Shown here piece after piece: positions 1-7,223 of a stretch of 19,297 nucleotides of DNA; position 1 is the first letter of the stretch, and each line of letters starts with the position of its first letter. Origin of the DNA: Halieaceae bacterium (GTDB lineage Bacteria; Pseudomonadota; Gammaproteobacteria; Pseudomonadales; Halieaceae). The DNA lies in NCBI GenBank assembly GCA_003523185.1, contig DPGN01000040.1:43716-63012 (forward strand), read 5' to 3'. The translations under genes were made by a program, and so were the position numbers. The notes under the pieces are model-generated. The model was not told where the DNA came from, did no database searches, and worked only from the letters and a program-made list of their open reading frames with translations.

Positions 1-2276
1 TCTTGAGCCGACAACTGAAGGTAACGCTCGAGACGTGCAGATGAGTGTTCCGGCCCCTGCCCCTCATAACCGTGGGGCAACAACATGGTTAATCCACACA
101 AACGAGCCCACTTGTATTCGCCGCTGGTGATGAACTGATCGATCACTACCTGGGCGCCGTTGGCAAAGTCACCAAACTGAGCCTCCCAGATGACTAAGCC
201 TTTGGGTGATGTCGTGGCGTATCCATACTCAAACGCCAACACCGCCTCTTCCGACAAAAGCGAATCGTAAATATTGAACTCAGCCTGCTGCTCCGAGAGG
301 TGCTGCAGCGGAATGTACGCCTCATGCTTGTTCTGAGCGTGTAAGACCGCGTGTCTGTGGGAAAAAGTGCCTCGCCCGACATCCTGCCCCGTCATTCTGA
401 CAGGGTAACCGTCAGCAAGCAGTGTCGCGTAGGCCATGTTCTCAGCAAAGCCCCAGTTGATTTCTAGCGCGCCCGCCGCCATTTTCCCGCGATCCTCGAG
501 CAACTTTTTCACCTGACGCTGGAGCGCAAATCCATCCGGTGTCGTGCTCATCAATTCAGCAAGCTCGCGCAGACGTGCTGTTTCGATCGAGGTATCACAG
601 GCCATGTCCCAGCTATGGCCCAAATACGGCTTCCAGTCGACGAATAAGTTCGTGTTGGGCTCCATCACGAGCTGCGTTACCAGAGGCTCTCCGCGATCAA
701 GCGACTCACGGTAACGCTCCATCAATGCCGCGTCTTCTTCAGCCGTCAGAACATCCTCACTAATCAAGCGCTGCGCGTATAAATCACGCGTGGAGGCATG
801 CTGCTTGATGGTCGCATACATCATCGGCTGTGTTACGGAAGGCTCGTCAGCTTCGTTGTGCCCGCGACGTCGGTAACAGACGAGGTCAATGACGACGTCT
901 TTCTTGAACTGATTGCGGTAGTCGACCGCCAGCTGGGTGACAAAAACAACCGCTTCAGGGTCATCCCCGTTAACGTGGAATATAGGCGCCTGAACCATCT
1001 TCGCAATGTCAGTGCAGTACTCGGTTGAGCGCGCATCTTCCTGCCGGCTGGTCGTAAAGCCTACCTGGTTGTTTATGACAATGTGCAAGGTGCCGCCGGT
1101 CTTATACCCGCGGGTCTGGGACATCTGGAAGGTCTCCATGACAACACCTTGACCTGCAAATGCCGCATCGCCGTGAATCACAATCGGCACGACAGTATCG
1201 CCATGAGGGTCCTCTCGACGGTCCTGGCGCGCTCGCACGGAGCCTTCCACTACAGGTGAAACGATTTCCAAGTGTGATGGGTTAAAGGCCAGCGCGAGGT
1301 GTACCTCACCGCCTGGCGTCATAATGTTAGATGAGAAGCCCTGATGGTATTTCACATCGCCAGAGCCAAAGTAGGACGCGCGACCTTCGAATTCGTCGAA
1401 CAATTCGCTCGGGTTTTTACCCAAGATATTGACTAAAACATTGAGGCGCCCCCGGTGAGCCATCCCGATAACCACTTCTTTGGCACCATAACCACCAATA
1501 CGCTGTATCGCCTCGGACATCATGGGAATAAGACTTTCGCCGCCTTCCAAACCAAAGCGCTTTGTGCCTGGGTATTTTGATGCGAGGGACTTCTCCAGTC
1601 CTTCCGCCTTAATAAGACGTCGCAAAATTGAGATCCGACCTTCTCTATCGAGGGCGGGCGCTCCGCGCACCGACTCCATGCGACTCATAATCCAATGGCG
1701 CTCATCGGTGTTCACGATATGCATGAACTCGGCGCCAATGGTATTGCAGTAGGTCTTTTCTAAGGCGGCTCGGATTTCAGCCAGCGAGGCATCCGCCTTA
1801 CCAATATAGAGGCTGCCTACCTGGAATACTGTATCTAGGTCCGCCTCTGACAATTCATGAAACTCAAGCTCCAAATCGGGCACTGGCGAACGCGGATGAA
1901 GGGATAGAGGGTCTAATGTTGCCCTCTGGTGCCCGCGCTGCCGGTAAGCAGAGATCATTTGAACAACGCGAACCTGTTTACGCTCGTATTCTGTCGCCTG
2001 AGAGTCCTGGCTACGAGTTGCCTCCGTCCGCACCCGCATTTTGCTGATACGCGCGAACTGCGCACGCAGTACAGAGTGCGGCAAATCTCTCAGACTCGCC
2101 GTACTCGTCTCAACGCGTGGTAAACGATCGAAGTAATCGCGCCACTCCGGCGGCACTTCATTTGGATCCTTCAAGTACGCCTCGTACAGGTCCTCTACAT
2201 AGGCGGCGTTTCCACCTGAGAGGTGAGACGTACTTCGCTGCTGCTCCATGCTGGGTAGGTCTATCGACTTTGCCAT
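1..2276 (-). CDS. sucA: 2-oxoglutarate dehydrogenase E1 component, partial (N-terminal ~758 residues)
   Basis: Thiamine-diphosphate-dependent E1 subunit of the 2-oxoglutarate dehydrogenase complex; it decarboxylates 2-oxoglutarate and passes the succinyl group to the E2 lipoyl domain (TCA cycle, cytoplasm). I translated it from the ATG at 2274-2276 and the frame stays open to the window edge; the family is about 940 residues, so roughly the last fifth is missing. Visible landmarks: N-terminal E2-binding type start with SMEQQ and YVEDLYEAY; MAHRGRLNVL; FNPSHLEIV; GDAAFAGQG; and the cofactor/metal region with NGDDPEA near residue 437 followed by RRRGHNEADEP (Asn near 474). A GGGGGAAG ribosome binding site lies just upstream of the ATG. 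It follows sdhB but is separated from it by an intrinsic terminator, so it probably has its own promoter. sucB would be expected beyond the left edge. Identity is close to certain. Confidence 0.96.
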   Translation of the reverse strand, partial: MAKSIDLPSMEQQRSTSHLSGGNAAYVEDLYEAYLKDPNEVPPEWRDYFDRLPRVETSTASLRDLPHSVLRAQFARISKMRVRTEATRSQDSQATEYERKQVRVVQMISAYRQRGHQRATLDPLSLHPRSPVPDLELEFHELSEADLDTVFQVGSLYIGKADASLAEIRAALEKTYCNTIGAEFMHIVNTDERHWIMSRMESVRGAPALDREGRISILRRLIKAEGLEKSLASKYPGTKRFGLEGGESLIPMMSEAIQRIGGYGAKEVVIGMAHRGRLNVLVNILGKNPSELFDEFEGRASYFGSGDVKYHQGFSSNIMTPGGEVHLALAFNPSHLEIVSPVVEGSVRARQDRREDPHGDTVVPIVIHGDAAFAGQGVVMETFQMSQTRGYKTGGTLHIVINNQVGFTTSRQEDARSTEYCTDIAKMVQAPIFHVNGDDPEAVVFVTQLAVDYRNQFKKDVVIDLVCYRRRGHNEADEPSVTQPMMYATIKQHASTRDLYAQRLISEDVLTAEEDAALMERYRESLDRGEPLVTQLVMEPNTNLFVDWKPYLGHSWDMACDTSIETARLRELAELMSTTPDGFALQRQVKKLLEDRGKMAAGALEINWGFAENMAYATLLADGYPVRMTGQDVGRGTFSHRHAVLHAQNKHEAYIPLQHLSEQQAEFNIYDSLLSEEAVLAFEYGYATTSPKGLVIWEAQFGDFANGAQVVIDQFITSGEYKWARLCGLTMLLPHGYEGQGPEHSSARLERYLQLSAQ

Positions 2277-2394
2277 GCACACTTCCCCCGAAGTCATCTG
2301 CAGCGACCTATTGTTTGGTATGTGTCACTGCATCTGGAGGAATATCTTACTCCCAACACAGTGTTTTTCCCATGTTTTCAGAGCTTTTTGACAC
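2277..2394 (-). promoter_or_regulatory. sucA upstream leader/presumed promoter region
   Basis: About 118 bases lie between the sdh terminator and the sucA start. Because a strong terminator precedes it, transcription of sucA must start here unless read-through is substantial. I could not find a convincing -35/-10 pair. The region holds an 11-base palindrome AACACAGTGTT at 2355-2365, a possible regulator site, and a clear GGGGGAAG ribosome binding site close to the start codon. The promoter is inferred from context, not seen. Confidence 0.35.
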
Positions 2395-2416
2395 AAAAAA
2401 CGCCGCAAAAGCGGCG
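2395..2416 (-). terminator. Rho-independent terminator after sdhB
   Basis: On the minus strand a perfect 6-bp GC-only stem, CGCCGC-TTTT-GCGGCG (2401-2416), is followed directly by six T residues (2395-2400) and then GTGTC. It sits 52 bases after the sdhB stop. The plus strand also has a T-rich run after the stem (TTAATTTT), so the element might work in both directions, but only the minus strand has a gene ending nearby. It separates the sdh transcript from sucA. Confidence 0.88.
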
Positions 2417-2468
2417 TTAATTTTACTCAATATGAATCTTAGTTATGGGTTATATAACTCAGCTAAAA

Positions 2469-3176
2469 TTAAGCGGCTCTATTTAAGAGCATCGTACGAA
2501 TATGGCCAATGGCACGCGTAGGATTGAGACCTTTTGGACAGACATTCACACAGTTTTGAATGCCGTGGCACCGGAAAACACTGAAGGGATCATCAAGCTT
2601 AGCCAGACGCTCGTCCGTCGCCTGATCGCGACTATCCGCCAAGAACCGATAGGCCTGTAGCAAGCCTGCAGGACCAACGAACCGATCCGGATTCCACCAG
2701 AAAGAGGGACAGCTGGTAGAGCAACAAGCGCAAAGTATGCACTCGTAAAGACCATCAAGCTTTGCTCTGTCCTCAGGAGTCTGCAGACGCTCGATTGCTG
2801 GCGCTGGCGAATTATTCTGCAGATATGGCTCGATCTTTTCGTATTGTGCGTAGAACAAGCTCATATCGACCACGAGATCCCGCACAACAGGCAAGCCGGG
2901 TAACGGGCGAAGCACTAGCTTGTTCTTCTTTACGGCATCCGATAATGGCGTAATACACGCAAGACCGTTCTTTCCGTTGATATTCAGACCATCCGACCCA
3001 CAGACACCCTCTCGGCAACTGCGCCGATAGGTCACACTCGCATCATGCTCGGCTTTGATCATCTCGAGCACATCCAGAACCATTAAATCCTTGCCGCCCG
3101 TTTCAACCTGGTACTCCTGCATCTGCGGAGCTGCATCAGTTTCTGGATTAAAACGGTAAACACTGACCTGCAACAT
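2469..3176 (-). CDS. sdhB: Succinate dehydrogenase iron-sulfur subunit
   Basis: Electron-transfer subunit of complex II; it carries electrons from the SdhA flavin through three Fe-S clusters to ubiquinone at SdhC/SdhD, on the cytoplasmic face of the inner membrane. It is 235 residues, the normal length. The [2Fe-2S] cluster ligands are C54, C59, D62 and C74 in SCREGVCGSDG...GLAC, with the Asp ligand typical of E. coli-type enzymes. The [4Fe-4S] ligands are C146, C149, C152 and C213, and the [3Fe-4S] ligands C156, C203 and C209 (CILCACCSTSC and CHGIQNCVNVCPKGLNP). The ATG at 3176 has an AGGAGA ribosome binding site and lies 18 bases after the sdhA stop. It is the last gene of the sdh operon, with an intrinsic terminator downstream. 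Confidence 0.98.
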   Translation of the reverse strand: MLQVSVYRFNPETDAAPQMQEYQVETGGKDLMVLDVLEMIKAEHDASVTYRRSCREGVCGSDGLNINGKNGLACITPLSDAVKKNKLVLRPLPGLPVVRDLVVDMSLFYAQYEKIEPYLQNNSPAPAIERLQTPEDRAKLDGLYECILCACCSTSCPSFWWNPDRFVGPAGLLQAYRFLADSRDQATDERLAKLDDPFSVFRCHGIQNCVNVCPKGLNPTRAIGHIRTMLLNRAA

Positions 3177-3194
3177 TACGTATCTCCTCGCAGA

Positions 3195-4958
3195 TTAGTA
3201 GGTGCGAACTTTCGGCTGGAAAGTATCGACAGTTTTAGGGGTAAAGTTGACCGAACGCTTGCTGACTGCACGACCCTCACGGTGATAAATCGAGTGACAC
3301 AGCCACTCCTCATCATTCCGCTCGGTGAAGTCCTCTCTCGCATGCGCACCACGACTCTCTTTACGCGCTTCTGCAACAATAGCGGTCGCTTCAGCTGTTT
3401 CAAACAGATTCTGCAATTCGAGACACTCGACACGCGCCGTGTTGAACGCATTACTCTTATCTTCCAGCTTCACGTTATCAATGCGCCCTTTAAGGTCATC
3501 GAGTTTCTTGATGCCTTCTTGCATGAACTCACCCTTTCGGAATACACCAAAGTAGTTCTGCATGACGCCCTGTAGCTCTCTACGCAACGCTGAGACGTTC
3601 TCACCATCGTTACGCTCATTCAGCGACACCAGACGCTCATTCGCCGATTCGATGTCAGTCACCGAGGCATCACGCATTTCTATGCCCTGTCGCAACGCAT
3701 CCTCGATGAACAAGCCCGAGGCACGACCAAATACCACCAGATCCAGCAACGAGTTCCCGCCAAGTCGGTTTGCACCGTGAACGGATACACACGCAACCTC
3801 ACCACAGGCGTACAGGCCAGGAATCACCTGGTCATTACCGGCCGCATCGACGGTCAGCGCCTGCCCATGAATGTTGGTAGGAATACCACCCATCATGTAA
3901 TGGCAGGTAGGTACCACAGGAATGGGCTCTTTGACCGGGTCAACATGAGCAAACGTGCGCGACAACTCACAGATACCTGGCAAGCGAGACTCGAGAACCT
4001 CCTCTCCGAGGTGATCGAGCTTCAGCTTCACGTGGTCACCATCAGGACCACAACCGCGACCTTCGAGAATCTCAAGAATCATCGAGCGTGCGACTACGTC
4101 ACGACCTGCCAAATCCTTCGCATTTGGCGCATAGCGCTCCATAAAGCGCTCACCGTCAGCATTAATCAGGTAACCGCCCTCACCACGACAACCCTCGGTA
4201 ACCAGGGTGCCTGCACCGTAAATACCCGTTGGGTGGAACTGCCACATTTCCATGTCCTGAACCGGCACGCCTGCTCTTAAGGCCATGCCCACGCCATCAC
4301 CAGTGTTAATGTGTGCATTCGTCGTAGATGCGTAGATGCGGCCCGCACCACCCGTTGCGAAAACGGTTGCTTTGGATTTCACATAGACGGTCTCGCCGGT
4401 CTCAATACAGATTGCGATAACACCGACTACGGCACCGTCCTGATTATTAACAAGATCAGTCGCGAACCACTCATTGAAGAATACGGTCTCGTTCTTGACG
4501 TTGTTCTGATAAAGCGTGTGCAGCAACGCATGACCGGTACGGTCAGCCGCCGCACACGTTCGCGCCGCCTGGCCGCCTTCACCGAAATTCTTTGACTGGC
4601 CACCGAACGGTCGCTGATAAATCCGACCTTCCTCTGTTCGCGAGAACGGCAACCCCATGTGCTCCAGCTCAAAGATCGCCTCTGGGCCAACCGAGCACAT
4701 GTACTCGATGGCATCCTGATCACCAATGTAGTCACTGCCTTTTACGGTGTCGTACATGTGCCAGCGCCAATCGTCCTGTGGATCAGCACTTGCAATAGCG
4801 CACGTAATACCGCCTTGCGCACTCACCGTGTGTGAGCGCGTCGGAAACACCTTTGAAATGACGGCTGTTTTATAACCAGACTGAGCCAGCTGGAGTGCCG
4901 CACGCATGCCTGCACCACCACCACCAACGATGACTCCATCAAACGAGATCGTTCGCAT
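3195..4958 (-). CDS. sdhA: Succinate dehydrogenase flavoprotein subunit
   Basis: Catalytic subunit of complex II; it oxidises succinate to fumarate with covalently bound FAD. The protein is 587 residues from the ATG at 4958 (E. coli SdhA is 588). Visible: the dinucleotide-binding start GGGGAGM at 12-18; the FAD-linking histidine H43 in TRSHTVSAQGG; H242 in QFHPTGIYGAG; the proton-relay arginine R286 in DLAGRDVVARSM; and the usual C-terminal end with the NFTPKTVDTF block. The reading frame continues 87 codons upstream into sdhD, but that extension is an out-of-frame shadow of the membrane protein gene; the conserved SdhA start and a GGGAGA-type ribosome binding site fix the ATG at 4958. It lies 35 bases downstream of sdhD. 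Confidence 0.98.
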   Translation of the reverse strand: MRTISFDGVIVGGGGAGMRAALQLAQSGYKTAVISKVFPTRSHTVSAQGGITCAIASADPQDDWRWHMYDTVKGSDYIGDQDAIEYMCSVGPEAIFELEHMGLPFSRTEEGRIYQRPFGGQSKNFGEGGQAARTCAAADRTGHALLHTLYQNNVKNETVFFNEWFATDLVNNQDGAVVGVIAICIETGETVYVKSKATVFATGGAGRIYASTTNAHINTGDGVGMALRAGVPVQDMEMWQFHPTGIYGAGTLVTEGCRGEGGYLINADGERFMERYAPNAKDLAGRDVVARSMILEILEGRGCGPDGDHVKLKLDHLGEEVLESRLPGICELSRTFAHVDPVKEPIPVVPTCHYMMGGIPTNIHGQALTVDAAGNDQVIPGLYACGEVACVSVHGANRLGGNSLLDLVVFGRASGLFIEDALRQGIEMRDASVTDIESANERLVSLNERNDGENVSALRRELQGVMQNYFGVFRKGEFMQEGIKKLDDLKGRIDNVKLEDKSNAFNTARVECLELQNLFETAEATAIVAEARKESRGAHAREDFTERNDEEWLCHSIYHREGRAVSKRSVNFTPKTVDTFQPKVRTY

Positions 4959-4993
4959 CTCTTTGCTTCTCCCAACACCTCGCTGCGCGAGGC

Positions 4994-5353
4994 TTAACCC
5001 CAAATTACTTGTATTACCCAAATCGCGTAGACCACAAGGGCCAGCACGACTGCGATTTGCAACACGGGACGCACGACGTTGCCGATGGACCCGAGCATGT
5101 ACTCGGTCAGGTAGTCCGTGAATACAGTCCACAAACCGATCCATGCATGCGACACGTATGCCCCGATCGCAAGCAAGGTAAATACCTTCATTGCCGTCGT
5201 GTCGTGAAGCGCACGCCACGAAGTGTAGTCAATCCCAGTGGCTATCTGGACACCAATAAACAAAAAATATGCGAGCAGGATGAGCGAACTAACGCGCTGT
5301 ATCAGCCAATCAGATAAACCATTGCGGCTAAAGCTAGTGACCTGAGTTACCAC
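4994..5353 (-). CDS. sdhD: Succinate dehydrogenase membrane anchor subunit
   Basis: Small integral membrane subunit which, with SdhC, anchors SdhAB, binds heme b and forms part of the ubiquinone site. From the GTG at 5353 it is 119 residues (E. coli 115) with three membrane segments, near 22-40, 56-77 and 92-115. The start MVTQVTSFSRNGLSDW matches the usual SdhD N-terminus. H69 in SHAWIGLW corresponds to the E. coli heme ligand H71, and Y81 in TDY to the quinone-site Y83. I prefer the GTG, which overlaps the sdhC stop (GTGGTAA) and has a GGGGGA about 8 bases upstream; an ATG at 5368 would add five residues not typical of the family. sdhC and sdhD are likely translationally coupled. Confidence 0.93.
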   Translation of the reverse strand: MVTQVTSFSRNGLSDWLIQRVSSLILLAYFLFIGVQIATGIDYTSWRALHDTTAMKVFTLLAIGAYVSHAWIGLWTVFTDYLTEYMLGSIGNVVRPVLQIAVVLALVVYAIWVIQVIWG

Positions 5354-5736
5354 AAGACAATCCCCCATGCGACTGCAGCCAAAGCGGATGCAGCAAATAA
5401 GATGCGCGCGCCCAAAGCACCGCCTTTGAAATCTTCACCGATGCCCATGTCCATAATGAGATGGCGAATACCGGCCAGCGCGTGATAACTGAAGATCACG
5501 AGAAACGCCCACAGCGCGGCCTTAGCGCCTGTGCTCGAGAGTAGCGTGCCCAATTGATTGAAGCTTTCTTCCGAGGCGAGACTGGCATCCAGCGCCCAGA
5601 CGAGTAGAACGCTGGACACAAACAACAGAACACCGGTAACACGATGCGAAATGGAGGCATACGCTGTTACCGGAAGTTTGATGGTACTGATATCAAGATT
5701 GACAGGACGGTTGTCCTTGCTGCCGCGTGGTTTCAC
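5347..5736 (-). CDS. sdhC: Succinate dehydrogenase cytochrome b556 subunit
   Basis: First gene of the sdhCDAB operon, encoding the larger membrane anchor of complex II. It is 129 residues, nearly identical in length to E. coli SdhC. The conserved opening RPVNLDISTIKLP is followed by SISHRVTG, where S28 and R32 correspond to the quinone-site S27 and R31 of E. coli. H85 in SYHALAGIRH corresponds to the heme b ligand H84. Three hydrophobic membrane segments are evident. The start is a GTG at 5736: an in-frame TAA immediately precedes it and a GGGGG ribosome binding site stands upstream, so no longer form is possible. A sigma70-like promoter lies about 45 bases further upstream. Confidence 0.97.
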   Translation of the reverse strand: MKPRGSKDNRPVNLDISTIKLPVTAYASISHRVTGVLLFVSSVLLVWALDASLASEESFNQLGTLLSSTGAKAALWAFLVIFSYHALAGIRHLIMDMGIGEDFKGGALGARILFAASALAAVAWGIVLW

Positions 5737-5780
5737 TTAATAGCCCCCAGAGCAATCGAGTGGTCTGAATTTGAGGCGTG

Positions 5781-5809
5781 AGTATATGTAGTCACTCCGC
5801 TACTGACAA
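5781..5809 (-). promoter_or_regulatory. sdhCDAB promoter (sigma70-like)
   Basis: On the minus strand, TTGTCA (5804-5809, five of six matches to the -35 consensus) and TATACT (5781-5786, five of six to the -10) are separated by exactly 17 bases. The expected transcription start is near 5774, giving a leader of about 38 bases with the GGGGG ribosome binding site before the sdhC GTG. This is the best promoter match I found in the window. Confidence 0.75.
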
Positions 5810-5927
5810 ATTCATCTCGCAAACTGTGACCATCTGTCGTGTTTTATCTCCGCAATGTTGTAAAATTGCTAGATTCAAAAGGCGCCGTTAAAGTAGCGCC
5901 ACAAAAAACGAGGTCGGGGGACACGTA
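5810..5927 (+). promoter_or_regulatory. gltA upstream region with weak -10 and leader hairpin
   Basis: Upstream part of the sdhC/gltA divergent intergenic region. A TAAAAT hexamer at 5861-5866 could be a -10, but no good -35 lies at 16-18 bases, so the gltA promoter may depend on an activator. The leader contains an inverted repeat, GGCGC (5881-5885) and GCGCC (5896-5900), with a 10-base loop. On the minus strand that stem is followed by TTTTGAATC, so it may act as a weak terminator for antisense transcription. A GGGGGA ribosome binding site stands 7 bases before the gltA ATG. Confidence 0.4.
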
Positions 5928-7223
5928 ATGACAGGCAAGACAGCAAAGCTTTCCATTCCGCAAAGCGATAACAGCACGCTAGACATCGACTTACCTGTCT
6001 ATGAAGGCTCACTGGGGCCCGACGTTATCGATGTGGCAAAGCTGACGTCTCAGGGCCACTTCACCTTTGACCCAGGCTTTACATCAACCGCGTCTTGCGA
6101 ATCTAAAATTACATTTATTGATGGCGAGAAAGGCGTTCTTTTGCACCGGGGCTACCCTATCGAGCAGCTCGCAGAGCAATCCGATTACCTCGAGACTTGC
6201 TACCTACTTCTTCACGGCGAGCTGCCGAATGCGGAAGAGAAAAAAGCCTTCGTGGATATGGTGACTAACCACACCATGGTGCATGAGCAAATTCGAACGT
6301 TCTTCAATGGCTTTCGTCGTGACGCCCACCCCATGGCAATCATGTGTGGCGTCGTAGGCGCGCTGTCGGCGTTCTACCACGACTCGACTGACATCTCGGA
6401 CCCTTACCACCGTGAGGTTGCTGCGTTCAGACTAATTGCGAAAATGCCGACCATTGCCGCGATGAGTTACAAGTTCTCAATTGGTCAGCCCTTCATGTAT
6501 CCGCGCAATGACCTTGATTACTCGGCTAACTTCCTGCACATGATGTTCGGTAACCCTTGTGAACCCAGCGTGATTTCGCCAACCCTCGCGCGTGCCATGG
6601 ACCGCATCTTCCTGTTGCATGCGGACCACGAACAAAATGCATCGACATCAACGGTTCGACTGGCAAGCTCATCGCAGGCAAACCCCTTTGCTTGTATTGC
6701 TGCTGGCATTGCAGCGCTCTGGGGCCCATCACACGGCGGCGCCAATGAGGCGGTTGTTAAGATGCTCGACGAAATCGGTGATGTATCCAGAATTGATGAA
6801 TTCGTTGCCCGCGCTAAAGACAAGAATGATCCCTTCCGTTTGATGGGCTTTGGCCACCGCGTGTATAAGAACTTCGACCCGCGGGCGAAGGTCATGAAGC
6901 AGGCTGCCGACGAAGTATTGGCTGAGTTAGGCATTCAGGATGAGAACCTTGAAATCGCTAAACGACTTGAAGAAATTGCACTCAGCGATCCCTACTTCAT
7001 CGAGAAGAAGCTCTACCCTAACGTCGATTTCTATTCCGGCATCATCCTCAAAGCGCTGGGAATTCCAACTTCTATGTTTACCGTGATCTTTGCTGTCGGT
7101 CGAACCGTGGGCTGGGTCGCTCACTGGAACGAGATGATTGGCGGCAGTTACCGTATCGGTCGTCCACGGCAACTCTACACGGGCTATGAAGCTCGCGATT
7201 TCGTCCCTGTTGACAATCGATAA
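5928..7223 (+). CDS. gltA: Citrate synthase (type II, hexameric class)
   Basis: Condenses acetyl-CoA and oxaloacetate to citrate, the entry step of the TCA cycle, in the cytoplasm. It is 431 residues, the usual length of the Gram-negative type II enzyme, which is NADH-sensitive in characterised members. The catalytic residues are in place: H269 in GPSHGGANEA, H310 in GFGHRVYKNFDPRAK and D367 in NVDFYSGI. The C-terminal block WNEMIGGSYRIGRPRQLYTG is typical. The N-terminal beta domain (SKITFIDGEKGVLLHRGYPIEQLA) is also present. It diverges from sdhCDAB, the arrangement known from Escherichia and Pseudomonas. Its stop TAA overlaps the ATG of the next gene (TAATG at 7221-7225), so the two are probably co-translated. 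Confidence 0.98.
   Translation: MTGKTAKLSIPQSDNSTLDIDLPVYEGSLGPDVIDVAKLTSQGHFTFDPGFTSTASCESKITFIDGEKGVLLHRGYPIEQLAEQSDYLETCYLLLHGELPNAEEKKAFVDMVTNHTMVHEQIRTFFNGFRRDAHPMAIMCGVVGALSAFYHDSTDISDPYHREVAAFRLIAKMPTIAAMSYKFSIGQPFMYPRNDLDYSANFLHMMFGNPCEPSVISPTLARAMDRIFLLHADHEQNASTSTVRLASSSQANPFACIAAGIAALWGPSHGGANEAVVKMLDEIGDVSRIDEFVARAKDKNDPFRLMGFGHRVYKNFDPRAKVMKQAADEVLAELGIQDENLEIAKRLEEIALSDPYFIEKKLYPNVDFYSGIILKALGIPTSMFTVIFAVGRTVGWVAHWNEMIGGSYRIGRPRQLYTGYEARDFVPVDNR

Noticed and set aside
3777..4280. Plus-strand open frame of 167 codons inside sdhA
   Set aside because: It lies fully antisense to the conserved core of sdhA and has no protein-like features of its own.
4959..5219. An 87-residue N-terminal extension of sdhA in the same frame
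   Set aside because: It reads through sdhD in another frame, has Arg/Cys-rich composition unlike any SdhA, and the true start MRTISFDGVIVGGGGAGM with a ribosome binding site is internal.
5861..5866. TAAAAT as a confident gltA -10 element
   Set aside because: No acceptable -35 stands 16-18 bases upstream and there is no extended TG motif, so I kept it only as a weak candidate within the gltA upstream region.
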